NCBI RefSeq assembly: GCF_040939455.1
Contig: NC_134126.1
Span: forward strand, 1,980,375 to 2,044,374
Reading direction: 5' to 3'
DNA length: 64,000 nt
Source: Microcebus murinus
Lineage: Eukaryota > Chordata > Mammalia > Primates > Cheirogaleidae
Shown: positions 33,785 through 45,958 of the stretch, piece after piece
Numbering within the stretch: the stretch's first letter is position 1
How the letters are laid out: every line of letters begins with the position of its first letter
Notes under the pieces: model-generated
What the model saw: only the letters and a program-made list of their open reading frames with translations
Told to the model about the DNA's origin: nothing
The model's database searches: none
Made by a program: the position numbers and the translations under genes

Positions 33785-35667
33785 AGCCCGTCTCCTCCAC
33801 GGCCCCTGCCTGACTGACTCCTTCCCGCCCGGCCTGTCACCTGTCACCGTCCTCTGCCCCTGCCTGACACGCTCCTCCCCGCCCGGGCTGTCACCGTCCT
33901 CGGCCCCTGCCTGACGGGGCTCCTCCGTCGCCTGGGCCTTCCAAGGGCTTGGTGTGGACGCTGGTTCCAGGACGCCCTCCCAGGAAGCCGGTAGCAGGGC
34001 GGCTGCGGCGTCTCCCGCAACCCAACCGTCCGACGGCCGGCCGGCCAGCCGGCCGCCCGTCCCTAAGTGGCCTGCGGGGGACGTGCTCCCGCTGTGCCGT
34101 GGGGGCCCAGCCTGGTGTCTTCTCTGAGGCCCCGCGGCTGCCGCTCCCCGCAAGGGGAGAGCCGCGGAGGTGGGGACCGCCTCCTCATGGGGACGTACAC
34201 CCAGCTCTCCACGTCGGATTCCGGGGCTCTCTGTCCTGCCAGAAGGCCCAGCTGGCCTGCGGGTCCTTAGAGTGGCAAAAACATCCGAAAACTGAGATTG
34301 AGGGTCTGGTGGGTGTCTGCGCTTTTGTGCTGGGCACCCCAGGGAGGCCCGGGGGCTGGCTGGACAACGCGGTCTGCTGGGCTGGGGGGGGGGTTTGGAG
34401 GAGCAACTGATGCCCTTTGCACTTTGGGTAGCAAGTGTCTGAGGTGTCTCTGGGCCCTGCGCCATGTGGGGGCGGGGGCGGGGGCGGGGTGGGAGGAGGA
34501 GGAGGAGGAGGAGGACGAGGAGGAGGAGGAGGCGGGAAGGGCTGTGGCCTGCAGTCGTGTTCCCCGGGGTGGCACGGCATGTGGCTTCTTCCACAGGCTG
34601 CTTGGCCTGGGCTCCCTGCACCTGGGCCTTTGGAGGACTGGCCCTGTGCTTGCCAACACTTCCTGCAGGGACCCAGAGCTGGGAGGTTGCATCTCTCAGC
34701 CCTGGGTCGGGCAGAGCCCCAGCGGGCCATGCCCACAAGCTCTCTCAGCACGGGTCCCCCAGAAGGCTCCTTTGGGACCAGGATTCTCTTGCGGGTGACT
34801 CTTTAAGGTCTGGCCCCTGGATGGAGGGGCACCAGGAGTAGAGGAGCAGGAAGGGGAAGGGGGTGGCCATGCGAGGGGACACTTTCAGGCCAAGTCCCAG
34901 CTTCAGCCTGATCCTCCTAGGAACCCCGGGGTGTACATCACACCTCCTGGTTGCCCCGCTCTGAGACAAGGAGCCGGGCTTCGCATTCCCACAGCAGCCA
35001 GTCGTGGGCTGAGGACACCTGGGGCGTTGGGAACTCCCTGGCTTCTCCTTGGATTAACATCTGGAGCTGCTTGGGAATCGTGCCGCCACACACACCCGAG
35101 TGCAGGTGTCTTCTGCACAGACTGCGGGCCTCGCTCTTCTGAATGCCGCTAGCTCGCCACCCACCCACGGGTGACCCTGGTCAGGGTACTTTCTCTCAGG
35201 GGCAGACTCTGATCCGGGCGGGCTACCGGTGTCTCTGTTTGCTCCTTTCTTTCTTCCATTTCGGGAAAGGCTTCCTTACTGGGTGTGGAAATCTCCAATG
35301 CCTTTCCTCGCCTATTCTGTCAGCTTTCAAATTCTCTTTCAGTTGCCACCCTCACAGATGGATTAGGAAACTCTTTCCGGTGCACTCATTAGTGAAATGA
35401 CCTCAATGACGCTGGAATCCAATATCTAGTCGCCGATTTTTAGCGAGTCCACACGCCAGGGTGGTTGGGGTCCAATGCAGCCCCTGCCAGGCCCAGGCCC
35501 CTTGGACTGGGCCACAGGAGGACACAGAGGAGCGTCCCGGCCCCCACGGTAGCGTTGCCGGCAGTTCTCCAAGGGCTTGGGGGTTTTCCAGAGGGAGGAG
35601 ATGGAGGGGACTGATTTCTTCAGCGCCCCACAAACCACGCCACCCCACCCCACCCATGGGACACATC

Positions 35668-35726
<59 letters not shown>

Positions 35727-36243
35727 GCCCCATACACTCGCTCCCCTCCCCCGTGCGCTGTGCCCCAGCCCTGGCCCGGGGGAATAGGCGGCCGCCCGGC
35801 CACAGGGCGCGGGGCGCAGCTGAAAGGGGTTGTGGGGGAGGGCGGCCCCTGGCTGGGGTCAAAGGGCGAGCGCCCCGCCCGCCCGTGCGCAGTCAGCGCG
35901 CTGGGGGTGGGGGCGGGGAGGTGAAGGAGGCCAGGCGAGGAGAGGAGGGGGGCTGGAAGGTCTCCACCTTGGCGGGTCCAGCCGTGGAGGCGCATCTTGT
36001 GTGAGTGTGAGTGAGTGAGTGAGTGTGAGTGTGAGTGTGTGTGTATAGAGAGACAGCCCCCAACCCCGGCCCGCCGCTCCCTGCCCGCCCCGCCTGTCAC
36101 CCCCGCCCGCCGGACCCGGCCGGCGAACTCAACAGGCCCGGCCCGGCGCGGGTCAGCGCCGGCGCGGGGCCTGGGGCGGGAGGAGGCGGCGGGGAAGCGC
36201 AGAGAGGCTCGGCTTCTTGAGCGGGGCAGGGGCGCCCTCCGGC
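33785..36243. other. GC-rich spacer, unit 3
   Basis: Same layout. It carries GTCTGCGCTTTTG (near 34315) instead of GTCTGCACTTTTG, a variant shared only with units 4 and 10. G9 run, longer (GGA)n, (GA)n at 35670-35725. Confidence 0.8.
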
Positions 36244-36363
36244 GTCCACGGCCACACCACCCTGAACGCGCCCGATCTCCTCTGGTCTCGGAAGCTAAGC
36301 AGGGTCGGGCCTGGTTAGAACTTGGATGGGAGACCGCCCGGGAATACCGGGTGCCTTAGGCTT
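36244..36363 (+). rRNA. RNA5S: 5S ribosomal RNA, array gene 4
   Basis: Identical to gene 1. Spacing from gene 3 is 4,056 bp. Confidence 0.93.
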
Positions 36364-36818
36364 CTTCTTCTTCTTTTTTTTTTTTTTTTGCCTCTGGTTC
36401 TGTCGCGTTTCTGGGAGTGCGGGGGCGGCCCGGGGTGGGGGTGACCCCCACCCTCAGCGCCCGCCGCGGTGCCTGGCGCCCCAGCCCGCACCGTGGGGCC
36501 TCCTCTTGTCCCGAGCCGCGACACCGCCGCCACGCGGCAGCATGCGTGGCTTCTGGACTGTCAGGTCTCAGACCAAAGGTCTGCTCTGTGGGAACCGACA
36601 CGCTGGAGGAAACCTTGAGAGTCTGAGAGGGGAGGGAGTTCCCGAAGAAGGCCAGGATGTCATTTTGAGGGAGTATGTGACCAGAACTCCTCCCGTTGCT
36701 TTTGGGGTTCTATGGGCTACACGTAGGAATCTCTGGTGGTGGCACCTGATGTTGGGGGATCCGGAGTCACACCCAGACCTGCTCCACAGGCCTCCTTTTA
36801 CTTTTCTCTTCGGATTCG

Positions 36819-36824
<6 letters not shown>

Positions 36825-36865
<41 letters not shown>

Positions 36866-37202
36866 TTTTTTTTTTTTTGAGACAGAGTCTCGGTTTGTTG
36901 CCCAGGCTAGAGTGAGTGCCGTGGCGTCAGCCTAGCTCACAGCAACTTCAAACTCCTGGGCTGGAGTGATCCTTCTGCCTCAGCCTCCCGGGTAGCTGGG
37001 ACTACAGGCATGCGCCACCATGCCCAGCTAATTTTTTATATATATATATATATATCAGTTGGCCAATTAATTTCTTTCTATTGATAGTAGAGACGGGGTC
37101 TCGCTCTTGCTCAGGCTGGTTTTGAACTCCTGACCTTGAGCAATCCACCCGCCTCGGCCTCCCAAGAGCTAGGATTACAGGCGTGAGCCACAGCGCCCGG
37201 CC
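36825..37202 (-). mobile_element. Lemur-type Alu, unit 4 copy
   Basis: Same insertion. Left duplication from 36812, right from 37203. Confidence 0.95.
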
Positions 37203-37218
37203 GGATTCATTATTTTTA

Positions 37219-37814
37219 AAAAGTGTCTCTTATCTCTATTATTGCATTTTCTTTTCTCTCTCTTTTCAAGCAGATGATGGGAGTCCAAGTATTAAGGTGA
37301 CATGTGTTGCCCGTGCCCCCCTCTCCCACCCCCGTGTTCTTATTCATTTACCTCTCATGTTGTTCCAGCGTATTGTGGGGGTACCAATGTTAAGGTCGGG
37401 TGCGTTGCCCTCTCCCAGCCTCCCCCCTCGGGTCAGAGCTTCAAGTGCGCCCATCCCCCAGTCGGTGCGCACCCACCGCATTCCTAATGGATGTGTATGC
37501 CCATCCCCTCCCCACACCCGCCCGACACCCACCCGATGAAGGTGATTCCTCTGTGTCCACTTAGGTGTCCATCAGTTCGTACCCATTTGCTGGTGAGCGT
37601 GAGCACGTGGTGCTCGTGTGTCCATTCTTGGGATACTTGGCTTACTGGAACGGGTTCCAGCTCTGGCCAGGAGAACCACGAGAGGTGCCCCCTCACCGCT
37701 GCTCCTCATAGCCGAATAGCACTCCGTGGTGTCCACGCGCCACATTTCATTTACGCACTCGTGGGTCGATGGGCACTCGGGTCGCTTCCAGGTCTTTGCG
37801 ATTGTGACTTGTGC
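37219..37814 (-). mobile_element. L1 3' fragment, unit 4 copy
   Basis: Same L1 remnant as in unit 3. Confidence 0.87.
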
Positions 37815-37840
37815 CCTGACTCTAACCCTAACCCTTACCC
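37815..37840. repeat. 26-bp telomere-like scrap, unit 4
   Basis: Identical to the unit 1 copy. Confidence 0.78.
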
Positions 37841-39723
37841 AGCCCGTCTCCTCCACGGCCCCTGCCTGACTGACTCCTTCCCGCCCGGCCTGTCACCTGT
37901 CACCGTCCTCTGCCCCTGCCTGACACGCTCCTCCCCGCCCGGGCTGTCACCGTCCTCGGCCCCTGCCTGACGGGGCTCCTCCGTCGCCTGGGCCTTCCAA
38001 GGGCTTGGTGTGGACGCTGGTTCCAGGACGCCCTCCCAGGAAGCCGGTAGCAGGGCGGCTGCGGCGTCTCCCGCAACCCAACCGTCCGACGGCCGGCCGG
38101 CCAGCCGGCCGCCCGTCCCTAAGTGGCCTGCGGGGGACGTGCTCCCGCTGTGCCGTGGGGGCCCAGCCTGGTGTCTTCTCTGAGGCCCCGCGGCTGCCGC
38201 TCCCCGCAAGGGGAGAGCCGCGGAGGTGGGGACCGCCTCCTCATGGGGACGTACACCCAGCTCTCCACGTCGGATTCCGGGGCTCTCTGTCCTGCCAGAA
38301 GGCCCAGCTGGCCTGCGGGTCCTTAGAGTGGCAAAAACATCCGAAAACTGAGATTGAGGGTCTGGTGGGTGTCTGCGCTTTTGTGCTGGGCACCCCAGGG
38401 AGGCCCGGGGGCTGGCTGGACAACGCGGTCTGCTGGGCTGGGGGGGGGGTTTGGAGGAGCAACTGATGCCCTTTGCACTTTGGGTAGCAAGTGTCTGAGG
38501 TGTCTCTGGGCCCTGCGCCATGTGGGGGCGGGGGCGGGGGCGGGGTGGGAGGAGGAGGAGGAGGAGGAGGACGAGGAGGAGGAGGAGGCGGGAAGGGCTG
38601 TGGCCTGCAGTCGTGTTCCCCGGGGTGGCACGGCATGTGGCTTCTTCCACAGGCTGCTTGGCCTGGGCTCCCTGCACCTGGGCCTTTGGAGGACTGGCCC
38701 TGTGCTTGCCAACACTTCCTGCAGGGACCCAGAGCTGGGAGGTTGCATCTCTCAGCCCTGGGTCGGGCAGAGCCCCAGCGGGCCATGCCCACAAGCTCTC
38801 TCAGCACGGGTCCCCCAGAAGGCTCCTTTGGGACCAGGATTCTCTTGCGGGTGACTCTTTAAGGTCTGGCCCCTGGATGGAGGGGCACCAGGAGTAGAGG
38901 AGCAGGAAGGGGAAGGGGGTGGCCATGCGAGGGGACACTTTCAGGCCAAGTCCCAGCTTCAGCCTGATCCTCCTAGGAACCCCGGGGTGTACATCACACC
39001 TCCTGGTTGCCCCGCTCTGAGACAAGGAGCCGGGCTTCGCATTCCCACAGCAGCCAGTCGTGGGCTGAGGACACCTGGGGCGTTGGGAACTCCCTGGCTT
39101 CTCCTTGGATTAACATCTGGAGCTGCTTGGGAATCGTGCCGCCACACACACCCGAGTGCAGGTGTCTTCTGCACAGACTGCGGGCCTCGCTCTTCTGAAT
39201 GCCGCTAGCTCGCCACCCACCCACGGGTGACCCTGGTCAGGGTACTTTCTCTCAGGGGCAGACTCTGATCCGGGCGGGCTACCGGTGTCTCTGTTTGCTC
39301 CTTTCTTTCTTCCATTTCGGGAAAGGCTTCCTTACTGGGTGTGGAAATCTCCAATGCCTTTCCTCGCCTATTCTGTCAGCTTTCAAATTCTCTTTCAGTT
39401 GCCACCCTCACAGATGGATTAGGAAACTCTTTCCGGTGCACTCATTAGTGAAATGACCTCAATGACGCTGGAATCCAATATCTAGTCGCCGATTTTTAGC
39501 GAGTCCACACGCCAGGGTGGTTGGGGTCCAATGCAGCCCCTGCCAGGCCCAGGCCCCTTGGACTGGGCCACAGGAGGACACAGAGGAGCGTCCCGGCCCC
39601 CACGGTAGCGTTGCCGGCAGTTCTCCAAGGGCTTGGGGGTTTTCCAGAGGGAGGAGATGGAGGGGACTGATTTCTTCAGCGCCCCACAAACCACGCCACC
39701 CCACCCCACCCATGGGACACATC

Positions 39724-39784
<61 letters not shown>

Positions 39785-40301
39785 GCCCCATACACTCGCT
39801 CCCCTCCCCCGTGCGCTGTGCCCCAGCCCTGGCCCGGGGGAATAGGCGGCCGCCCGGCCACAGGGCGCGGGGCGCAGCTGAAAGGGGTTGTGGGGGAGGG
39901 CGGCCCCTGGCTGGGGTCAAAGGGCGAGCGCCCCGCCCGCCCGTGCGCAGTCAGCGCGCTGGGGGTGGGGGCGGGGAGGTGAAGGAGGCCAGGCGAGGAG
40001 AGGAGGGGGGCTGGAAGGTCTCCACCTTGGCGGGTCCAGCCGTGGAGGCGCATCTTGTGTGAGTGTGAGTGAGTGAGTGAGTGTGAGTGTGAGTGTGTGT
40101 GTATAGAGAGACAGCCCCCAACCCCGGCCCGCCGCTCCCTGCCCGCCCCGCCTGTCACCCCCGCCCGCCGGACCCGGCCGGCGAACTCAACAGGCCCGGC
40201 CCGGCGCGGGTCAGCGCCGGCGCGGGGCCTGGGGCGGGAGGAGGCGGCGGGGAAGCGCAGAGAGGCTCGGCTTCTTGAGCGGGGCAGGGGCGCCCTCCGG
40301 C
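37841..40301. other. GC-rich spacer, unit 4
   Basis: Same layout, with the GTCTGCGC variant near 38371 and (GA)n at 39726-39783. Very close to unit 3. Confidence 0.8.
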
Positions 40302-40421
40302 GTCCACGGCCACACCACCCTGAACGCGCCCGATCTCCTCTGGTCTCGGAAGCTAAGCAGGGTCGGGCCTGGTTAGAACTTGGATGGGAGACCGCCCGGG
40401 AATACCGGGTGCCTTAGGCTT
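40302..40421 (+). rRNA. RNA5S: 5S ribosomal RNA, array gene 5
   Basis: Identical to gene 1. Spacing from gene 4 is 4,058 bp. The T-run terminator is slightly longer than elsewhere. The 3' flank has AATCTTTGG and GATCCTGAG, shared with unit 7. Confidence 0.93.
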
Positions 40422-40885
40422 CTTCTTCTTCTTTTTTTTTTTTTTTTTGCCTCTGGTTCTGTCGCGTTTCTGGGAGTGCGGGGGCGGCCCGGGGTGGGGG
40501 TGACCCCCACCCTCAGCGCCCGCCGCGGTGCCTGGCGCCCCAGCCCGCACCGTGGGGCCTCCTCTTGTCCCGAGCCGCGACACCGCCGCCACGCGGCAGC
40601 ATGCGTGGCTTCTGGACTGTCAGGTCTCAGACCAAAGGTCTGCTCTGTGGGAACCGACACGCTGGAGGAAACCTTGAGAGTCTGAGAGGGGAGGGAGTTC
40701 CCGAAGAAGGCCAGGATGTCATTTTGAGGGAGTATGTGACCAGAACTCCTCCCGTTGCTTTTGGGGTTCTATGGGCTACACGTAGGAATCTTTGGTGGTG
40801 GCACCTGATGTTGGGGGATCCTGAGTCACACCCAGACCTGCTCCACAGGCCTCCTTTTACTTTTCTCTTCGGATTCGTTATTTTT

Positions 40886-40920
<35 letters not shown>

Positions 40921-41260
40921 TTTTTTTTTTTTTTTTTTGAGACAGAGTCTCGGTTTGTTGCCCAGGCTAGAGTGAGTGCCGTGGCGTCAGCCTAGCTCAC
41001 AGCAACTTCAAACTCCTGGGCTGGAGTGATCCTTCTGCCTCAGCCTCCCGGGTAGCTGGGACTACAGGCATGCGCCACCATGCCCAGCTAATTTTTTATA
41101 TATATATATATATCAGTTGGCCAATTAATTTCTTTCTATTGATAGTAGAGACGGGGTCTCGCTCTTGCTCAGGCTGGTTTTGAACTCCTGACCTTGAGCA
41201 ATCCACCCGCCTCGGCCTCCCAAGAGCTAGGATTACAGGCGTGAGCCACAGCGCCCGGCC
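40886..41260 (-). mobile_element. Lemur-type Alu, unit 5 copy
   Basis: Same insertion. Left duplication 40871-40885, right from 41261. Shorter (ATTT)n and a longer T-run than units 3 and 4. Confidence 0.95.
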
Positions 41261-41276
41261 GGATTCATTATTTTTA

Positions 41277-41872
41277 AAAAGTGTCTCTTATCTCTATTAT
41301 TGCATTTTCTTTTCTCTCTCTTTTCAAGCAGATGATGGGAGTCCAAGTATTAAGGTGACATGTGTTGCCCATGCCCCCCTCTCCCACCCCCGTGTTCTTA
41401 TTCATTTACCTCTCATGTTGTTCCAGCGTATTGTGGGGGTACCAATGTTAAGGTCGGGTGCGTTGCCCTCTCCCAGCCTCCCCCCTCGGGTCAGAGCTTC
41501 AAGTGCGCCCATCCCCCAGTCGGTGCGCACCCACCGCATTCCTAATGGATGTGTATGCCCATCCCCTCCCCACACCCGCCCGACACCCACCCGATGAAGG
41601 TGATTCCTCTGTGTCCACTTAGGTGTCCATCAGTTCGTACCCATTTGCTGGTGAGCGTGAGCACGTGGTGCTCGTGTGTCCATTCTTGGGATACTTGGCT
41701 TACTGGAACGGGTTCCAGCTCTGGCCAGGAGAACCACGAGAGGTGCCCCCTCACCGCTGCTCCTCATAGCCGAATAGCACTCCGTGGTGTCCACGCGCCA
41801 CATTTCATTTACGCACTCGTGGGTCGATGGGCACTCGGGTCGCTTCCAGGTCTTTGCGATTGTGACTTGTGC
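41277..41872 (-). mobile_element. L1 3' fragment, unit 5 copy
   Basis: Same L1 remnant with TGCCCATGCC near 41367, a variant shared only with unit 7. Confidence 0.87.
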
Positions 41873-41898
41873 CCTGACTCTAACCCTAACCCTTACCC
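41873..41898. repeat. 26-bp telomere-like scrap, unit 5
   Basis: Identical to the unit 1 copy. Confidence 0.78.
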
Positions 41899-43781
41899 AG
41901 CCCGTCTCCTCCACGGCCCCTGCCTGACTGACTCCTTCCCGCCCGGCCTGTCACCTGTCACCGTCCTCTGCCCCTGCCTGACACGCTCCTCCCCGCCCGG
42001 GCTGTCACCGTCCTCGGCCCCTGCCTGACGGGGCTCCTCCGTCGCCTGGGCCTTCCAAGGGCTTGGTGTGGACGCTGGTTCCAGGACGCCCTCCCAGGAA
42101 GCCGGTAGCAGGGCGGCTGCGGCGTCTCCCGCAACCCAACCGTCCGACGGCCGGCCGGCCAGCCGGCCGCCCGTCCCTAAGTGGCCTGCGGGGGACGTGC
42201 TCCCGCTGTGCCGTGGGGGCCCAGCCTGGTGTCTTCTCTGAGGCCCCGCGGCTGCCGCTCCCCGCAAGGGGAGAGCCGCGGAGGTGGGGACCGCCTCCTC
42301 ATGGGGACGTACACCCAGCTCTCCACGTCGGATTCCGGGGCTCTCTGTCCTGCCAGAAGGCCCAGCTGGCCTGCGGGTCCTTAGAGTGGCAAAAACATCC
42401 GAAAACTGAGATTGAGGGTCTGGTGGGTGTCTGCACTTTTGTGCTGGGCACCCCAGGGAGGCCCGGGGGCTGGCTGGACAACGCGGTCTGCTGGGCTGGG
42501 GGGGGGGTTTGGAGGAGCAACTGATGCCCTTTGCACTTTGGGTAGCAAGTGTCTGAGGTGTCTCTGGGCCCTGCGCCATGTGGGGGCGGGGGCGGGGGCG
42601 GGGTGGGAGGAGGAGGAGGAGGAGGAGGACGAGGAGGAGGAGGAGGCGGGAAGGGCTGTGGCCTGCAGTCGTGTTCCCCGGGGTGGCACGGCATGTGGCT
42701 TCTTCCACAGGCTGCTTGGCCTGGGCTCCCTGCACCTGGGCCTTTGGAGGACTGGCCCTGTGCTTGCCAACACTTCCTGCAGGGACCCAGAGCTGGGAGG
42801 TTGCATCTCTCAGCCCTGGGTCGGGCAGAGCCCCAGCGGGCCATGCCCACAAGCTCTCTCAGCACGGGTCCCCCAGAAGGCTCCTTTGGGACCAGGATTC
42901 TCTTGCGGGTGACTCTTTAAGGTCTGGCCCCTGGATGGAGGGGCACCAGGAGTAGAGGAGCAGGAAGGGGAAGGGGGTGGCCATGCGAGGGGACACTTTC
43001 AGGCCAAGTCCCAGCTTCAGCCTGATCCTCCTAGGAACCCCGGGGTGTACATCACACCTCCTGGTTGCCCCGCTCTGAGACAAGGAGCCGGGCTTCGCAT
43101 TCCCACAGCAGCCAGTCGTGGGCTGAGGACACCTGGGGCGTTGGGAACTCCCTGGCTTCTCCTTGGATTAACATCTGGAGCTGCTTGGGAATCGTGCCAC
43201 CACACACACCCGAGTGCAGGTGTCTTCTGCACAGACTGCGGGCCTCGCTCTTCTGAATGCCGCTAGCTCGCCACCCACCCACGGGTGACCCTGGTCAGGG
43301 TACTTTCTCTCAGGGGCAGACTCTGATCCGGGCGGGCTACCGGTGTCTCTGTTTGCTCCTTTCTTTCTTCCATTTCGGGAAAGGCTTCCTTACTGGGTGT
43401 GGAAATCTCCAATGCCTTTCCTCGCCTATTCTGTCAGCTTTCAAATTCTCTTTCAGTTGCCACCCTCACAGATGGATTAGGAAACTCTTTCCGGTGCACT
43501 CATTAGTGAAATGACCTCAATGACGCTGGAATCCAATATCTAGTCGCCGATTTTTAGCGAGTCCACACGCCAGGGTGGTTGGGGTCCAATGCAGCCCCTG
43601 CCAGGCCCAGGCCCCTTGGACTGGGCCACAGGAGGACACAGAGGAGCGTCCCGGCCCCCACGGTAGCGTTGCCGGCAGTTCTCCAAGGGCTTGGGGGTTT
43701 TCCAGAGGGAGGAGATGGAGGGGACTGATTTCTTCAGCGCCCCACAAACCACGCCACCCCACCCCACCCATGGGACACATC

Positions 43782-43846
<65 letters not shown>

Positions 43847-44361
43847 GCCCCATACACTCGCTCCCCTCCCCCGTGCGCTGTGCCCCAGCCCTGGCCCGGG
43901 GAATAGGCGGCCGCCCGGCCACAGGGCGCGGGGCGCAGCTGAAAGGGGTTGTGGGGAGGGCGGCCCCTGGCTGGGGTCAAAGGGCGAGCGCCCCGCCCGC
44001 CCGTGCGCAGTCAGCGCGCTGGGGGTGGGGGCGGGGAGGTGAAGGAGGCCAGGCGAGGAGAGGAGGGGGGCTGGAAGGTCTCCACCTTGGCGGGTCCAGC
44101 CGTGGAGGCGCATCTTGTGTGAGTGTGAGTGAGTGAGTGAGTGTGAGTGTGAGTGTGTGTGTATAGAGAGACAGCCCCCAACCCCGGCCCGCCGCTCCCT
44201 GCCCGCCCCGCCTGTCACCCCCGCCCGCCGGACCCGGCCGGCGAACTCAACAGGCCCGGCCCGGCGCGGGTCAGCGCCGGCGCGGGGCCTGGGGCGGGAG
44301 GAGGCGGCGGGGAAGCGCAGAGAGGCTCGGCTTCTTGAGCGGGGCAGGGGCGCCCTCCGGC
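41899..44361. other. GC-rich spacer, unit 5
   Basis: Same layout. Variants GTGCCACCACAC (near 43194), CCCGGGGAATAGG (near 43896) and GTTGTGGGGAGGG (near 43949) are shared with unit 7. (GA)n at 43784-43845. Confidence 0.8.
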
Positions 44362-44481
44362 GTCCACGGCCACACCACCCTGAACGCGCCCGATCTCCTC
44401 TGGTCTCGGAAGCTAAGCAGGGTCGGGCCTGGTTAGAACTTGGATGGGAGACCGCCCGGGAATACCGGGTGCCTTAGGCTT
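44362..44481 (+). rRNA. RNA5S: 5S ribosomal RNA, array gene 6
   Basis: Identical to gene 1. Spacing from gene 5 is 4,060 bp. Confidence 0.93.
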
Positions 44482-44944
44482 CTTCTTCTTCTTTTTTTTT
44501 TTTTTTTGCCTCTGGTTCTGTCGCGTTTCTGGGAGTGCGGGGGCGGCCCGGGGTGGGGGTGACCCCCACCCTCAGCGCCCGCCGCGGTGCCTGGCGCCCC
44601 AGCCCGCACCGTGGGGCCTCCTCTTGTCCCGAGCCGCGACACCGCCGCCACGCGGCAGCATGCGTGGCTTCTGGACTGTCAGGTCTCAGACCAAAGGTCT
44701 GCTCTGTGGGAACCGACACGCTGGAGGAAACCTTGAGAGTCTGAGAGGGGAGGGAGTTCCCGAAGAAGGCCAGGATGTCATTTTGAGGGAGTATGTGACC
44801 AGAACTCCTCCCGTTGCTTTTGGGGTTCTATGGGCTACACGTAGGAATCTCTGGTGGTGGCACCTGATGTTGGGGGATCCGGAGTCACACCCAGACCTGC
44901 TCCACAGGCCTCCTTTTACTTTTCTCTTCGGATTCGTTATTTTT

Positions 44945-44991
<47 letters not shown>

Positions 44992-45320
44992 TTTTTGAGA
45001 CAGAGTCTCGGTTTGTTGCCCAGGCTAGAGTGAGTGCCGTGGCGTCAGCCTAGCTCACAGCAACTTCAAACTCCTGGGCTGGAGTGATCCTTCTGCCTCA
45101 GCCTCCCGGGTAGCTGGGACTACAGGCATGCGCCACCATGCCCAGCTAATTTTTTATATATATATATATATATCAGTTGGCCAATTAATTTCTTTCTATT
45201 GATAGTAGAGACGGGGTCTCGCTCTTGCTCAGGCTGGTTTTGAACTCCTGACCTTGAGCAATCCACCCGCCTCGGCCTCCCAAGAGCTAGGATTACAGGC
45301 GTGAGCCACAGCGCCCGGCC
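44945..45320 (-). mobile_element. Lemur-type Alu, unit 6 copy
   Basis: Same insertion. Left duplication 44930-44944, right from 45321. The tail is nearly pure (ATTT)n up to the Alu body. Confidence 0.95.
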
Positions 45321-45336
45321 GGATTCATTATTTTTA

Positions 45337-45932
45337 AAAAGTGTCTCTTATCTCTATTATTGCATTTTCTTTTCTCTCTCTTTTCAAGCAGATGATGGGA
45401 GTCCAAGTATTAAGGTGACATGTGTTGCCCGTGCCCCCCTCTCCCACCCCCGTGTTCTTATTCATTTACCTCTCATGTTGTTCCAGCGTATTGTGGGGGT
45501 ACCAATGTTAAGGTCGGGTGCGTTGCCCTCTCCCAGCCTCCCCCCTCGGGTCAGAGCTTCAAGTGCGCCCATCCCCCAGTCGGTGCGCACCCACCGCATT
45601 CCTAATGGATGTGTATGCCCATCCCCTCCCCACACCCGCCCGACACCCACCCGATGAAGGTGATTCCTCTGTGTCCACTTAGGTGTCCATCAGTTCGTAC
45701 CCATTTGCTGGTGAGCGTGAGCACGTGGTGCTCGTGTGTCCATTCTTGGGATACTTGGCTTACTGGAACGGGTTCCAGCTCTGGCCAGGAGAACCACGAG
45801 AGGTGCCCCCTCACCGCTGCTCCTCATAGCCGAATAGCACTCCGTGGTGTCCACGCGCCACATTTCATTTACGCACTCGTGGGTCGATGGGCACTCGGGT
45901 CGCTTCCAGGTCTTTGCGATTGTGACTTGTGC
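45337..45932 (-). mobile_element. L1 3' fragment, unit 6 copy
   Basis: Same L1 remnant. Confidence 0.87.
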
Positions 45933-45958
45933 CCTGACTCTAACCCTAACCCTTACCC
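45933..45958. repeat. 26-bp telomere-like scrap, unit 6
   Basis: Identical to the unit 1 copy. Confidence 0.78.
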